Positions 9,166 through 18,924 of a stretch of DNA of 64,000 nucleotides are shown here, piece after piece. How positions within the stretch are numbered: the stretch's first letter is position 1; each line of letters starts with the position of its first letter. The position numbers and the translations under genes were made by a program. The stretch comes from an uncultured Bradyrhizobium sp. (GTDB lineage: Bacteria; Pseudomonadota; Alphaproteobacteria; Rhizobiales; Xanthobacteraceae), in the NCBI RefSeq assembly GCF_936943645.1, contig NZ_CAKZJO010000107.1, positions 1 through 64,000 on the forward strand, written 5' to 3'. Under the pieces are notes generated by a model. The model was given only the letters and a program-made list of their open reading frames with translations, did not search any database and had not been told where the DNA came from.

Positions 9166-9495
9166 ATGGAATCCATCGCATGGATGGCCTGGACGCTGCC
9201 GACGGCGATCTTCTTCGCCGCGCTCGCCTGCACGCTCGCCGTGATGACATGGCTTGCGGCTGTCTATCCTGAGGCCGAGCGCGTCGGCGTGCTGCGCATC
9301 CCGACCACGCGCGGCGATCGCCTGTTCATCTCGCTGATCACGGCGGCGGTCATCCACCTTCTCTGGATCGGCTTCTTCGGCACCGATGCGATCGCAACGC
9401 TGCCGATCGGCGAGGAGGGCGTCGAGATCTCGCGCCTGTGGCTCGCAAGTGGAATTTCGCTGGTGACGGCCGTGCTCATTTTCCGCACGGTCTGA
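9166..9495 (+). CDS. glpU: Small membrane protein of the glycerol transporter (DUF2160)
   Basis: The 109-residue protein has three hydrophobic segments: about residues 5-30, 48-70, and the last 20 ending AVLIFRTV. It matches the DUF2160 family as I know it from rhizobial glycerol operons, where it lies between the permeases and the binding protein. A GGGAGG ribosome binding site precedes the ATG. Its precise role in transport is not established from sequence; a stabilising or accessory subunit is likely. Confidence 0.85.
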   Translation: MESIAWMAWTLPTAIFFAALACTLAVMTWLAAVYPEAERVGVLRIPTTRGDRLFISLITAAVIHLLWIGFFGTDAIATLPIGEEGVEISRLWLASGISLVTAVLIFRTV

Positions 9496-9571
9496 AGCTG
9501 GCGAAGGGACGGCCAGATCCGGGGGCAATCCGGGTCTGTATAAAAGTTTGTCGCTGCAACGGAGGAACAAC

Positions 9572-11368
9572 ATGCGACAGTTTAGGAGAAGGAAAGGTCC
9601 ATTGACCAAGAGCAGTTTTCTGACCATGTCCAGCGCCGCCGCCATCATGGCGGTGTCGTTCGCCGTCTCGGCGCCGGTCCGCGCCGCCGACGAGGCCGTG
9701 ATCCAGAAGTGGATCGCGGAATTCCAGCCCTCGACGCTGTCGAAGGAAGACCAGAAGAAGGAGCTGGAGTGGTTCGCCAAGGCCGCCGAACCCTTCAAGG
9801 GCATGGAGATCAACGTCGTCTCCGAGACCATCACCACCCACGAATATGAATCGCAGACGCTGGCCAAGGCGTTCTCCGAGCTCACCGGCATCAAGCTCAA
9901 GCACGACCTCATCCAGGAAGGTGACGTCGTCGAGAAGCTGCAGACCCAGATGCAGTCCGGCAAGAACGTCTATGATGGCTGGATCAACGATTCCGACCTG
10001 ATCGGCACCCACTTCCGCTACGGCCAGACGATCGTGCTGTCGGACTACATGACCGGCGAGGGCAAGGACGTCACCGACCCCATGCTCGACGTCAACGACT
10101 TCATCGGCAAGTCGTTCACGACCGGCCCCGACGGCAAGCTCTACCAGCTGCCCGACCAGCAGTTCGCGAACCTCTACTGGTTCCGCTACGACTGGTTCAC
10201 CAACCCCGACTACAAGGCCAAGTTCAAGGCCAAGTATGGCTATGAGCTCGGCGTGCCCGTGAACTGGTCCGCCTATGAGGACATCGCCGAGTTCTTCACC
10301 AACGACATCAAGGAGATCAACGGCGTCAAGGTCTACGGCCATATGGACTATGGCAAGAAGGACCCTTCGCTCGGATGGCGCTTCACCGACGCCTGGCTGT
10401 CGATGGCCGGCAACGGCGACAAGGGCATTCCGAACGGTCTGCCGGTCGACGAGTGGGGCATCCGCATGGAAGGCTGCCGCCCGGTCGGCTCCTCGGTCGA
10501 GCGTGGTGGCGACACCAACGGTCCGGCCGCGGTCTACTCGATCACCAAGTACCTCGAGTGGCTGAAGAAGTATGCGCCGCCGCAGGCGCAGGGCATGACG
10601 TTCTCTGAAGCTGGTCCGGTGCCGGCCCAGGGCAACATCGCCCAGCAGATGTTCTGGTACACCGCCTTCACCGCCGACATGGTGAAGCCGGGCATCGCCG
10701 TGATGAACGCGGACGGTACGCCGAAATGGCGTATGGCTCCGTCGCCGCACGGTGCGTACTGGAAGGAAGGCATGAAGCTCGGCTACCAGGACGCCGGCTC
10801 CGTGACGCTGCTGAAGTCGACCCCGGCGGATCGCCGCAAGGCGGCTTGGCTCTATCTCCAGTTCATCATCTCCAAGTCGGTGAGCTTGAAGAAGAGCCAT
10901 GTCGGTCTCACCTTCATCCGTGAATCCGACATCTGGGACAAGTCGTTCACCGAGCGTGCGCCGAAGCTCGGCGGCCTGATCGAGTTCTACCGCTCGCCCG
11001 CGCGCGTGCAGTGGACCCCGACCGGCAACAACGTGCCCGACTATCCGAAGCTCGCGCAGCTGTGGTGGCAGAACATCGGCGATGCGTCGTCCGGTGCGAA
11101 GACGCCGCAAGCGGCGATGGATGCACTGGCCGCTGCTCAGGACTCCGTCATGGAGCGCCTCGAGAAGTCCGGCGTGCAGGGGGCCTGTGGTCCGAAGCTC
11201 CACAAGAAGGAGAAGCCGGAGTACTGGTTCGCGAAGGCCGAGAAGGACGGCACCATCGCGCCCCAGCGCAAGCTCGCCAACGAGAAGCCGAAGGGTGAGA
11301 CGGTCGACTACGACACGCTGATCAAGTCGTGGCCGGCAACCCCCCCGAAGCGCGCGGAAGCGAAGTGA
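9572..11368 (+). CDS. glpV: Glycerol ABC transporter substrate-binding protein
   Basis: The product is a 598-residue periplasmic solute receptor. A long, positively charged signal peptide (MRQFRRRKGP, hydrophobic MSSAAAIMAVSFAVSAPVRA) is cleaved before DEAV. The ATG at 9572 has GGAGG eight bases upstream. The size is larger than typical sugar receptors but matches the glycerol-binding proteins of this operon type. The mature protein has an extracellular solute-binding family 1-like pattern, including YDGWINDSDLIG and PDQQFANLYWFRYDWF. It ends the operon: a perfect terminator follows 52 bases downstream. Confidence 0.9.
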   Translation: MRQFRRRKGPLTKSSFLTMSSAAAIMAVSFAVSAPVRAADEAVIQKWIAEFQPSTLSKEDQKKELEWFAKAAEPFKGMEINVVSETITTHEYESQTLAKAFSELTGIKLKHDLIQEGDVVEKLQTQMQSGKNVYDGWINDSDLIGTHFRYGQTIVLSDYMTGEGKDVTDPMLDVNDFIGKSFTTGPDGKLYQLPDQQFANLYWFRYDWFTNPDYKAKFKAKYGYELGVPVNWSAYEDIAEFFTNDIKEINGVKVYGHMDYGKKDPSLGWRFTDAWLSMAGNGDKGIPNGLPVDEWGIRMEGCRPVGSSVERGGDTNGPAAVYSITKYLEWLKKYAPPQAQGMTFSEAGPVPAQGNIAQQMFWYTAFTADMVKPGIAVMNADGTPKWRMAPSPHGAYWKEGMKLGYQDAGSVTLLKSTPADRRKAAWLYLQFIISKSVSLKKSHVGLTFIRESDIWDKSFTERAPKLGGLIEFYRSPARVQWTPTGNNVPDYPKLAQLWWQNIGDASSGAKTPQAAMDALAAAQDSVMERLEKSGVQGACGPKLHKKEKPEYWFAKAEKDGTIAPQRKLANEKPKGETVDYDTLIKSWPATPPKRAEAK

Positions 11369-11420
11369 CGTCGTAGACGTCATGGCCGGGCTTGACCCGG
11401 CCATCCATCCAAACACGAAA

Positions 11421-11447
11421 GGCCGGGAGCGATCCCGGCCTTTTTTT
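11421..11447 (+). terminator. Rho-independent terminator of the glp operon
   Basis: GGCCGGGA and TCCCGGCC (11421-11440) form an eight-pair GC stem with a four-base loop, followed by seven T residues. It sits just past glpV. Confidence 0.9.
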
Positions 11448-11477
11448 GCTTTTTACTGAGCCCGACTGCTTCTGCGT

Positions 11478-11564
11478 CGTCATTGCGAGCGAAGCGAAGC
11501 AATCCAGAATCTTTCCGCGGCGGCAGTCTGGATTGCTTCGTCGCAAGAGCTCCTCGCAATGACG
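11478..11564. repeat. Interspersed palindromic repeat family A, copy 1
   Basis: An inverted repeat of about 87 bases starts CGTCATTGCGAGCGAAGCG and ends in the complementary TCGCAATGACG. The inner arms CAATCCAGA and TCTGGATTG flank CCGCGG. It lies between the convergent ends of glpV and the ene-reductase gene. Three further copies are in this window (23387, 26420 and 55805). Confidence 0.85.
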
Positions 11565-11578
11565 GAGGAGGGAGTGGA

Positions 11579-12679
<1,101 letters not shown>

Positions 12680-12857
12680 GAGGATGTTCCAGACGGTGAA
12701 AGGTCAGGAACACTTGTGCATCGCGACATCGAGCGCAAGAGACGAGCCATACGGAAAGTGCAGGCGAGCTACGCGGCAAGTACCGCGTAGCATAATTCAT
12801 GTGCAATTTCGGCCGCGGCAGCGAAGTTCGACTACCGCGACCGTGCGATTTCGAAAA

Positions 12858-13361
12858 TCAGTTCGCCCCCAGGAAATCGCGCTTGCCGATCTCGACGCCG
12901 TTGTTGCGCAAAATGCCGTGGGCGGTCGTGGCGTGGAAATAGAAGTTCGGCAGCGAGAACGCGCTGAGGAATTCCTGGCCCTTCATCGTGGTGGTCTTGT
13001 TGGGGCCGGACGGGAAGGTCACGTCGCGGGTCTCTGCGCCTTCGAACTGCTCGGGCTTGAACGATTTCACGTAGTCGATCGTCTTCGCCAGCCGCTGCTT
13101 CAACTCCGCGAAGCTGGTCTCGGTGTCGGGCGTCGAGGGCACCTCGCTGTGGGTCAGCCGCGCGCAGCCCTTGGTGGCGAAATCGCTGACGAGCTGGATC
13201 TGGCGCGACAGCGGCAGCATGTCCGGAAACAGGCGGGAGCCGAGCAGGACGCTCGGATCGATCTTCTTCGCCGCGCAATGCGCCTCGGCTTTGGTGAGCA
13301 GCCCGGTCACGCTGTTCAACATCTGCAAATAGGCGGGGACGACGGCGTCGTAGAAGGACAT
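12858..13361 (-). CDS. DUF1993 family protein
   Basis: The 167-residue cytoplasmic protein belongs to DUF1993, recognised from the SFYDAVVPAYLQMLNSVTGLLTKAEAHC N-terminus and the LPNFYFHATTAHGILRNNGVEIGKRDFLG C-terminus. The four-helix arrangement resembles DinB-like metal-binding bundles, with histidines in HSEVPS and NFYFHATTAHG. No enzymatic role is known to me. It is a single gene transcribed in the same direction as the ene-reductase but separated from it by 178 bases. Confidence 0.85.
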   Translation of the reverse strand: MSFYDAVVPAYLQMLNSVTGLLTKAEAHCAAKKIDPSVLLGSRLFPDMLPLSRQIQLVSDFATKGCARLTHSEVPSTPDTETSFAELKQRLAKTIDYVKSFKPEQFEGAETRDVTFPSGPNKTTTMKGQEFLSAFSLPNFYFHATTAHGILRNNGVEIGKRDFLGAN

Positions 13362-13511
13362 GTGATGCTCGCTTGTGAATGGGAAATCTCAGGAGAAAAC
13401 CTGAGCCACTCACATGGGAGGCTCATGGAAAAATGCAATCGTGCAAAGCGACGTTTGCAGTGCGAAAATTCTACCCGTGCCAAAGCTCCCGTCGTCGTCA
13501 CCACGCACTCC

Positions 13512-13633
13512 GCCGTCATCGCCCGGCTTGACCGGGCGATCCGGTATTCCGAGACGGCTGTGACAAAATCGAAAGGCTGCGGCGTACTGGATGCCCCGCC
13601 CCCTTGCGCAATTGCGCACTAGGCGGGGCATGA
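13512..13633. repeat. Interspersed palindromic repeat family C, copy 1
   Basis: This block contains GCCCGGCTTGACCGGGC-type arms, the heptadecamer GCTGCGGCGTACTGGAT (13576-13592), and the arms ATGCCCCGCC and GGCGGGGCAT flanking GCGCAATTGCGCAC. The heptadecamer recurs at 61622-61638 in an element of the same layout. It sits between two genes transcribed to the left. Confidence 0.75.
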
Positions 13634-13649
13634 CTACGGAGAAACTGTC

Positions 13650-14951
13650 TTAGCGGACAGCTCCCGCCGGCTGCGCCTGTGCCGTGCCGCCGCGCATGCG
13701 GGCGAGCAGCTCGGCGGTCGGCCAGGAATCGGCGGGCAGGCCGAACTTGACCTGCATCGCCTTCACGGCGGCCCGGCTCTGCTGGCCCAGCACACCGTCG
13801 ACCTTGCCGACATTGAAGCCGGCGCGCACCAGCAGCTGCTGCAATTCCTTGAGCTCGTGGAACGGCAGCTGCGGCACCGGTTGGGCCGGCTTGCGCATCG
13901 GAGCTGCGCCCGCGATGCGCGAGGCGAGATAGCCCGCGGTGGTCGAATAGATCAGCGAGTTGTTCCACTCGGTGTAGGCCGCGAAATTCGCATAGGCCAT
14001 GAAGGCCGGACCAAAGCGTCCCATCGGCAGCAGGACGGAGGCGGCAAGATTGTCGTTCGGCAGCGGCCGTCCGTCGGGATAGGTGACGCCGAGCTGCGCC
14101 CAGGTCGAGCGCGGCTCCTTCACCGTGAGGTCGGTCTTCTCCCACGGCAGGTTTGGCGGCACCTTGATCTCTTCCAGCCACGGCTCGCCGCGCCGCCATT
14201 TCAAGCCGTTGGCGATGTAGTTCGCGGTCGAGCCGATCACGTCGGCGGGCGAGCGCAGCAGATCGCGCCGTCCATCGCCGTCATAGTCGACGGCGTAGTT
14301 GACGTAATGCACCGGCAGGAACTGGGTCTGCCCGAGCTCGCCGGCCCAGGAGCCGATCATCTCGTCGGGATGCAGATCGCCGCGGTCGATGATCTTCAGC
14401 GCGGCGATGGTTTCGTTCACGAACATCTCTGAGCGGCGGCAGTCATAGGCCAGCGACACCAGCGATTTCAGCGTCGGCAGATTGCCCATGTTGGCGCCGA
14501 AGTCGCTCTCCAGGCCCCAGAATGCCGCGATCACCGCCGGCGGCACGCCATATTCCTTTTCCGCGCGCGCGAACGCCGCGGCGTGCTGCCTGATGTGCTG
14601 CTGGCCGTTCTGCATGCGATAGGGCGCCGCCATGCGTCCGGCGAATTCGGTGAAGAGCTGGCCGAACACCCGCTGGCCGCGGTCGCGGTTCACGATGCCC
14701 TGGTCGTAGACGAGATAGGGCGAGGTCTCCGCGACCGTCCGCTGCGACACGCCGGCGGCGACCGCCTGTTGCTTCACCTCGGCCAGGAAACGATCGAAGC
14801 TTGCGCCATTGTGGCATGAGGCGGCGCGCGGCGAGGGGGCGTTTGCCTTGGGCGCAGCGGTCCTTCCGGGCGGCGGCTGGAGCTGGGCGGAGGCGGGAAA
14901 GGACAGCGCAGCGAGAGCAACGGCCGCGATCGCAAGTCGGGTCTGGAGCAT
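13650..14951 (-). CDS. Lytic murein transglycosylase (MltB-type) with peptidoglycan-binding domain
   Basis: The product has 433 residues with a signal peptide (MLQTRLAIAAVALAALSFPASA). The transglycosylase domain spans about residues 45-345. Its catalytic glutamate lies in the WGLESDFGAN motif, and GSWAGELGQTQFLPVHY and YDGDGRRDLLRSPADVIGSTANYI follow. A C-terminal PG_binding_1 domain (LKELQQLLVRAGFNVGKVDGVLGQQSRAAVKAMQ) ends the protein. It cleaves peptidoglycan glycan strands, producing 1,6-anhydromuropeptides, in the periplasm. No lipobox cysteine is visible, so it is soluble rather than a lipoprotein. Confidence 0.93.
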   Translation of the reverse strand: MLQTRLAIAAVALAALSFPASAQLQPPPGRTAAPKANAPSPRAASCHNGASFDRFLAEVKQQAVAAGVSQRTVAETSPYLVYDQGIVNRDRGQRVFGQLFTEFAGRMAAPYRMQNGQQHIRQHAAAFARAEKEYGVPPAVIAAFWGLESDFGANMGNLPTLKSLVSLAYDCRRSEMFVNETIAALKIIDRGDLHPDEMIGSWAGELGQTQFLPVHYVNYAVDYDGDGRRDLLRSPADVIGSTANYIANGLKWRRGEPWLEEIKVPPNLPWEKTDLTVKEPRSTWAQLGVTYPDGRPLPNDNLAASVLLPMGRFGPAFMAYANFAAYTEWNNSLIYSTTAGYLASRIAGAAPMRKPAQPVPQLPFHELKELQQLLVRAGFNVGKVDGVLGQQSRAAVKAMQVKFGLPADSWPTAELLARMRGGTAQAQPAGAVR

Positions 14952-15137
14952 GGAGTTTCCGGCGGGGAGGGAACGCTTGGATTCTGGATGAAGTTTAATG
15001 GAAGTATGGTGCGCGAACCACTGCCGCGGCTCCGCGACGCACCTCGAAACCTTGCACTCCGGCCGGGGTCATCCCTACCTCATGTTTGCCGGCCTGCGGA
15101 CGCCTCCAGCGGCCGCGGCGGGCTCCAGGAGACGGCC

Positions 15138-16085
15138 ATGAACTATCTTCGTACCGCAATGCTGCTCGCCGGCCTGACCGCCCTGTTCATGGGCGTCGGC
15201 TATCTGATCGGCGGCGCCTCGGGCGCCATGATCGCGCTTGTCATTGCCGCCGCGACGAATGTCTTCACCTACTGGAACTCCGACCGCATGGTGCTGTCGA
15301 TGTACGGCGCCCACGAGGTCGATCGTTCGACCGCGCCGGAGCTGGTCGGGCTCGTCGCCGAGCTTGCGAGCCGTGCCGGCCTGCCGATGCCGCGCGTGTT
15401 CCTGATGGACGAGGTGCAGCCGAACGCGTTCGCGACCGGCCGCAATCCCGAAAATGCCGCGGTCGCCGTCACCACCGGCCTGATGCGCCAGCTCAGCCGC
15501 GAGGAGCTCGCCGGCGTGGTCGCGCACGAGCTCGCCCATATCAAGAATCACGACACCCTGCTGATGACGATCACTGCGACCATCGCCGGCGCGATCTCGA
15601 TGCTGGCGCAGTTCGGCATGTTCTTCGGCGGGAATCGCGAGAACAACAATGGTCTCGGCATCGTCGGCTCGATCCTGATGATGATCCTCGCTCCGATCGG
15701 CGCCATGCTGGTGCAGATGGCGATCAGCCGCACCCGCGAATATGCAGCGGACAATCTCGGTGCGCGCATCGCGGGACAGCCGATGTGGTTGGCCTCTGCG
15801 CTGGTGAAGATCGAGGGCGCCGCGCATCAAGTGCCAAACTACGAGGCCGAGCGAAACCCCGCGACCGCGCACATGTTCATCATCAATCCGCTGTCGGGCC
15901 ATGGCGTGGACAATCTGTTCGCCACCCATCCCTCGACGCAGAACCGCATTGCCGCGCTCCAGCAGCTTGCGGCCGAGCTCGGTGCGCGGGCCGCTCCGTC
16001 GGTCGGCGCCAACGAGAATTATCCCCCGCGCGGCCCGTGGGGACGCTCGTCCTCACGCGGTCCGTCTCGGGGTCCTTGGGGCTGA
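15138..16085 (+). CDS. htpX: Membrane zinc metalloprotease HtpX homologue
   Basis: This 315-residue M48 protease has two N-terminal membrane helices (TAMLLAGLTALFMGVGYLIGGASGAMIALVIAAATNVF) and the zinc motif VVAHELAHIKNHD near residue 130. Two further hydrophobic segments follow, and then the third-ligand glutamate region ISRTREYAADNLGA. The ATG at 15138 follows AGGAGACGGCC, so the longer frame upstream is rejected. The C-terminal tail is rich in Arg, Ser, Gly and Pro. HtpX degrades misfolded membrane proteins. A second M48 gene is at 58612. Confidence 0.94.
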   Translation: MNYLRTAMLLAGLTALFMGVGYLIGGASGAMIALVIAAATNVFTYWNSDRMVLSMYGAHEVDRSTAPELVGLVAELASRAGLPMPRVFLMDEVQPNAFATGRNPENAAVAVTTGLMRQLSREELAGVVAHELAHIKNHDTLLMTITATIAGAISMLAQFGMFFGGNRENNNGLGIVGSILMMILAPIGAMLVQMAISRTREYAADNLGARIAGQPMWLASALVKIEGAAHQVPNYEAERNPATAHMFIINPLSGHGVDNLFATHPSTQNRIAALQQLAAELGARAAPSVGANENYPPRGPWGRSSSRGPSRGPWG

Positions 16086-16090
16086 CGGAA

Positions 16091-16117
16091 CCGGTTAGGA
16101 CTTGAAAACCGGCTTTT
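16091..16117 (+). terminator. Terminator after htpX
   Basis: CCGGTT at 16091-16096 pairs with AACCGG at 16107-16112, and four T residues follow immediately. It is a short but plausible intrinsic terminator. Confidence 0.6.
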
Positions 16118-16222
16118 GTGACCTGGCGCACACAGGATGGCCAGAGGCGGTGATAACACGCACGGGAGATGCTTTCTTCGAAAGGGGATGGGTGGCCGGC
16201 ACAATGTCGGCCGCCGTCGAAG

Positions 16223-16864
16223 ATGACCAGAGCTGCCGTGCCATTGCTGATCGTCCTGTGCGTGCTCGTCGGTTTGTCGACGCACATGGTCGTCAATTGC
16301 GGCGACGAGGACGAGCCCGACATCTGCTCGGCCGTCATCGGCTTCTCGCCGCTGCGGGGATCGCTGATCGCCTTTGCCTATGAGGGGCGCGGACGGATCG
16401 CGCTGCGCCATGGCGACGTCAAGCGGGCGATCGCCGATTTCGACGAGGCCATCCATCTCAATCCCAACCGTGCTGCGCTCTATCGCGATCGCGCGCTTGC
16501 GCGCCGTCTCAACGGCGACTTCGAGCTCGCCATCGCCGACTATGACGAGGCGATCGCGCATAATCCCAGGCTCGCCGCACCCTATCATCAGCGCGGCCTC
16601 GCGCTCGCCGCCACCGGCGATCTCGACCGCGCTATCCTGAGCTACAATACGGCGGTTCGCCTCGATCCCCGGGACGCCGAGGCCCGCCTCGACCGCGGCC
16701 TGGCGTTCCTCGCCCGTGGCCAGGCCGATGATGCGCGCGCCGATTTCGAGGCGGCGCTGGCGCTGCCATCAGGCAAGGACGACCACGCCCGCGAAGCCGC
16801 CCGCGCCAAGCTCGCCGAACTTGCAAGCGCCGAGCCGGCCCCGGTAGCGTTGCCGAGGCGGTGA
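16223..16864 (+). CDS. Secreted or membrane-anchored TPR protein
   Basis: With ATG at 16223 the protein has 213 residues and begins with a hydrophobic signal (TRAAVPLLIVLCVLVGLSTHMVV). At least three tetratricopeptide repeats follow from about residue 65: EGRGRIALRHGDVKRAIADFDEAIHLNPN, RALARRLNGDFELAIADYDEAIAHNPR, and RGLALAATGDLDRAILSYNTAVRLDPR. A fourth partial repeat and an alanine-rich tail complete it. TPRs mediate protein-protein contacts, and no partner is evident. The in-frame ATG at 16169 would push the signal inside, so it is less likely. Confidence 0.8.
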   Translation: MTRAAVPLLIVLCVLVGLSTHMVVNCGDEDEPDICSAVIGFSPLRGSLIAFAYEGRGRIALRHGDVKRAIADFDEAIHLNPNRAALYRDRALARRLNGDFELAIADYDEAIAHNPRLAAPYHQRGLALAATGDLDRAILSYNTAVRLDPRDAEARLDRGLAFLARGQADDARADFEAALALPSGKDDHAREAARAKLAELASAEPAPVALPRR

Positions 16865-16886
16865 GGGAAATTCTGAAGCTGCATTC

Positions 16887-16915
16887 GCGCCACCTTCTCC
16901 CGCAAGGGGAGAAGG
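16887..16915. repeat. Partial copy of repeat family F
   Basis: These 29 bases are the exact inverted complement of 430-458: an ACCTTCTCCC and GGGGAGAAGG hairpin. It lies between the convergent TPR and Lys-rich genes and could act as a weak bidirectional hairpin. Confidence 0.75.
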
Positions 16916-16928
16916 AAGAGAACAGCGG

Positions 16929-17285
16929 CTACTTCGCCTTCTTGGCTTTCGCCTTCTTGGCCTTTGCGGCCTTCTTCGGCGCCTTCTCTTCCTTGGCCTT
17001 CTTCTCGACCTTCACGGCAATCGGCATGCTGGCCGCGATCCGCATCGACCGCGCGTAGCTGTCGGCGACGTTGTCGGCGGACATCTGCAGGCGCTTGGCG
17101 GCGGCGGCGGCCTGCTCCAGCGTGGCCTTGGCCATCATCTTGAAGCGGTCGGCGGTCTCCTTGCTCTTGGCCTTGGCCGCAAGGCCGTTGAAGCGATCCC
17201 GCCGCTCCTTGGCGCGGGTCATCAGGCCCGTATGCAGCTGTCTGGCCAGTTGCCGGATCACGACATCCAGGTCGGCGTCCGCCAT
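16929..17285 (-). CDS. Small helical protein with histone H1-like Lys/Ala tail
   Basis: The 118-residue protein has two parts. Residues about 1-85 are predicted helical and rich in A, K and R (DVVIRQLARQLHTGLMTRAKERRDRF...MMAKATLEQAAAAAKRLQMSADNVADSYARSMRIA). Residues about 90-118 are almost only K, A, E and P in a repeating AKKAKA pattern, like the C-terminal tail of histone H1 or of bacterial AlgP/HupB-type proteins. This suggests nucleic acid binding through the tail and possibly phasin-like helices in front. No family is recognised with confidence, and the function is unknown. Confidence 0.75.
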   Translation of the reverse strand: MADADLDVVIRQLARQLHTGLMTRAKERRDRFNGLAAKAKSKETADRFKMMAKATLEQAAAAAKRLQMSADNVADSYARSMRIAASMPIAVKVEKKAKEEKAPKKAAKAKKAKAKKAK

Positions 17286-17400
17286 GTTCTCTTATCCCCT
17301 TCGAAAATCGGTATCGATGCGGGCGGGACTATGCAGATCGGGCCCCACCTTGGCAATTCCCGGCTGTGCGTCATCCGCAGCTTCCAACGGCCAAAACTGG

Positions 17401-17427
17401 AAAAGCCGCGCAGATCGCGCGGCTTTT
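17401..17427. terminator. Bidirectional terminator hairpin
   Basis: AAAAGCCGCG and CGCGGCTTTT surround a short loop, giving a GC-rich stem with A residues on one side and T residues on the other. It can end transcription of the metalloprotease-like gene at 17449 (reverse strand) and is also functional on the plus strand. Confidence 0.75.
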
Positions 17428-17448
17428 TGGATGTCTCGGCGGGGCGCC

Positions 17449-18249
17449 TCACTTCAGCGAGGCAACCGGGCCGTTTGCCGCCGCCGGCTCGGGGTCGAAG
17501 CCGAACACGCCGACCAGATATTTGTAATAGTCCGGCATCTTCTCCTTGAGCGCCGCGCGCGACTTCGGATCGTGGAATTCGCTCTTTCCGGACAGGAAGA
17601 TGCTGGAGGTCACGGCAAAGAACTCCATCGGGTTCTTCATCGCATAGGACTCCTTGGGCAGCATGTCCTTCGACTTGGCCAGGGCGTAATAGCCGATCAC
17701 GCCCTTGTTCGCATAGCCGTCCGGCAGCAGTCGCGCGTGATAGGCGTGGAGCAGCTCGTGCAGCAGCACGGCCTCCTTCTCGTAGCGCATCATGTCCGGC
17801 CGCAGCATGATCACGCCGAGCCCGGAATCGACCGCGAGGTCGACGGCGTTCGGATTGGTCCAGCGCTGCTTGTTCGGATCCCACACCGTCAGCGTCCGCG
17901 GAACGGTGCGGCGGATGTCGGGCGTGACCCGGCCGTAGCACGCGGTCGCGGCGCCTTCGTCGAGGCAAGCCAGCTCGCTCGCGACGATCGGCACGGTATG
18001 GAAGAAACGCAGCACGCGCGGCGACAGGCCCGCGCCTTCGACGAGATCGATCTGCTGCTTCAGATTGTCGGTGAGCTTGTCGACGTCCTTGCGGTCGGAA
18101 TTCTCCGACAGGTCGAACATGAAGCCGCGGTAGCTCTGGAAGCCCGGCGGCAGCGGCTGCGCCGCGTCGGCATCGAGCGAGCCGGCACGAGTTGGACCGG
18201 CAAAGAGCGCGCCGACGATGGTCGCGGTCAGCAGCAACGCAATGCGCAT
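17449..18249 (-). CDS. Secreted zinc metallopeptidase-like protein (HELLH)
   Basis: The protein has 266 residues with a signal peptide (MRIALLLTATIVGALFAGPTRA, cleaved before GSLDA). It carries the zincin motif HELLHAYHA near residue 167 and, downstream, NPMEFFAVTSSIFLSGK. The glutamate of this second segment is a good third-ligand candidate, because the MEFFA arrangement recalls the EFFAE region of anthrax lethal-factor-like zincins. A cysteine pair (ACLDEGAATACYG) may be disulphide bonded. The likely role is a periplasmic or extracellular metalloprotease. The substrate is unknown, and the family assignment is inference from these two motifs. Confidence 0.8.
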   Translation of the reverse strand: MRIALLLTATIVGALFAGPTRAGSLDADAAQPLPPGFQSYRGFMFDLSENSDRKDVDKLTDNLKQQIDLVEGAGLSPRVLRFFHTVPIVASELACLDEGAATACYGRVTPDIRRTVPRTLTVWDPNKQRWTNPNAVDLAVDSGLGVIMLRPDMMRYEKEAVLLHELLHAYHARLLPDGYANKGVIGYYALAKSKDMLPKESYAMKNPMEFFAVTSSIFLSGKSEFHDPKSRAALKEKMPDYYKYLVGVFGFDPEPAAANGPVASLK

Positions 18250-18609
18250 GATGAACCCCCTGATGTCACTTCGCCCGGCAGAATAGGCCGCCGTTGTTTG
18301 CGAAAAGTGAGTGGGGCGAGACTAAGGCGCCGATGTTGAGGCGTGCTTAACCGTTGGTTGCAGATCACGCCGTTGGATTAGGGCGGGGTTAACCAAGGAG
18401 GCCGCCATTGCCGGCCTGTCACCGTCACCCTGAGGTGGCCGCTTTTTCAGCGGCCCTCGAAGGGCCACGGCCCGGCTGCATCCAGGCCTTCCATCCTTCG
18501 AGGCTCCTCATGGGACGCGATGCGTCCCATGCCTCGCACCTCAGGATGACGGGATTTGCTGTCGGGTGTAAGTTTGCAGCACAAATCTTCAGCCGGAAGG
18601 GAGGATGCC
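18250..18609. other. Intergenic region, 360 bases, mostly repeat
   Basis: This gap between divergent genes holds no convincing coding sequence. Positions 18423-18550 are a palindromic repeat (listed separately). The ribosome binding site GGAAGGGAGG of the downstream small gene lies at about 18595-18604. Confidence 0.7.
18423..18550. repeat. Interspersed palindromic repeat (family D)
   Basis: The element begins CGTCACCCTGAGGTGG and ends in the near complement CCTCAGGATGACG. Inner palindromic arms include GGGACGCGATGCGTCCC and GGCCGCTTTTTCAGCGGCC. Only one copy is visible in the window, but its architecture matches the other interspersed elements. Confidence 0.7.
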
Positions 18610-18903
18610 ATGTATGCCGCCATCCGTCAGGCCAAGGCGAAAAGCGGGAGCGCGGAGGAGCTGGCGCGCCGCATCAAGGACGGCGCCGTGCCGATCATCA
18701 GCGACGTCGACGGTTTCCGTGCCTATTACGTCGTCTATGCCGGCGACGACACGGTCACCGCGATCTCCATCTTCGACAAGTTCGAGCAGGCCGAGGAAGC
18801 CAACAAGCGCGCCATCGCCTGGATCGAGAAAGATCTCGGCCCGCTGCTGGCGGGGCATGCGAGCGCGGCCGCCGGGCCGGTGATCGTGCATACGCTGGCG
18901 TGA
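18610..18903 (+). CDS. Small ABM-like alpha/beta barrel protein
   Basis: The 97-residue protein has a ferredoxin-like pattern typical of antibiotic biosynthesis monooxygenase (ABM)-like and YciI/EthD-type domains: YAAIRQAKAKSGSAEELARRI, VDGFRAYYVVYAGDDTVTAISIFDKFEQAEEANKRAIAWI. ATG 18610 is preceded by GGGAGG. Proteins of this kind may be cofactor-free oxygenases or simply stress-related dimers, and no catalytic residue can be assigned. Confidence 0.75.
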   Translation: MYAAIRQAKAKSGSAEELARRIKDGAVPIISDVDGFRAYYVVYAGDDTVTAISIFDKFEQAEEANKRAIAWIEKDLGPLLAGHASAAAGPVIVHTLA

Positions 18904-18924
18904 GATTCGGGATTGGCGACGGTC

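Noticed and set aside
11478..11564. Palindromic repeats as a CRISPR array
   Set aside because: Copies are single and scattered, not regularly spaced with spacers, and no cas genes are present.
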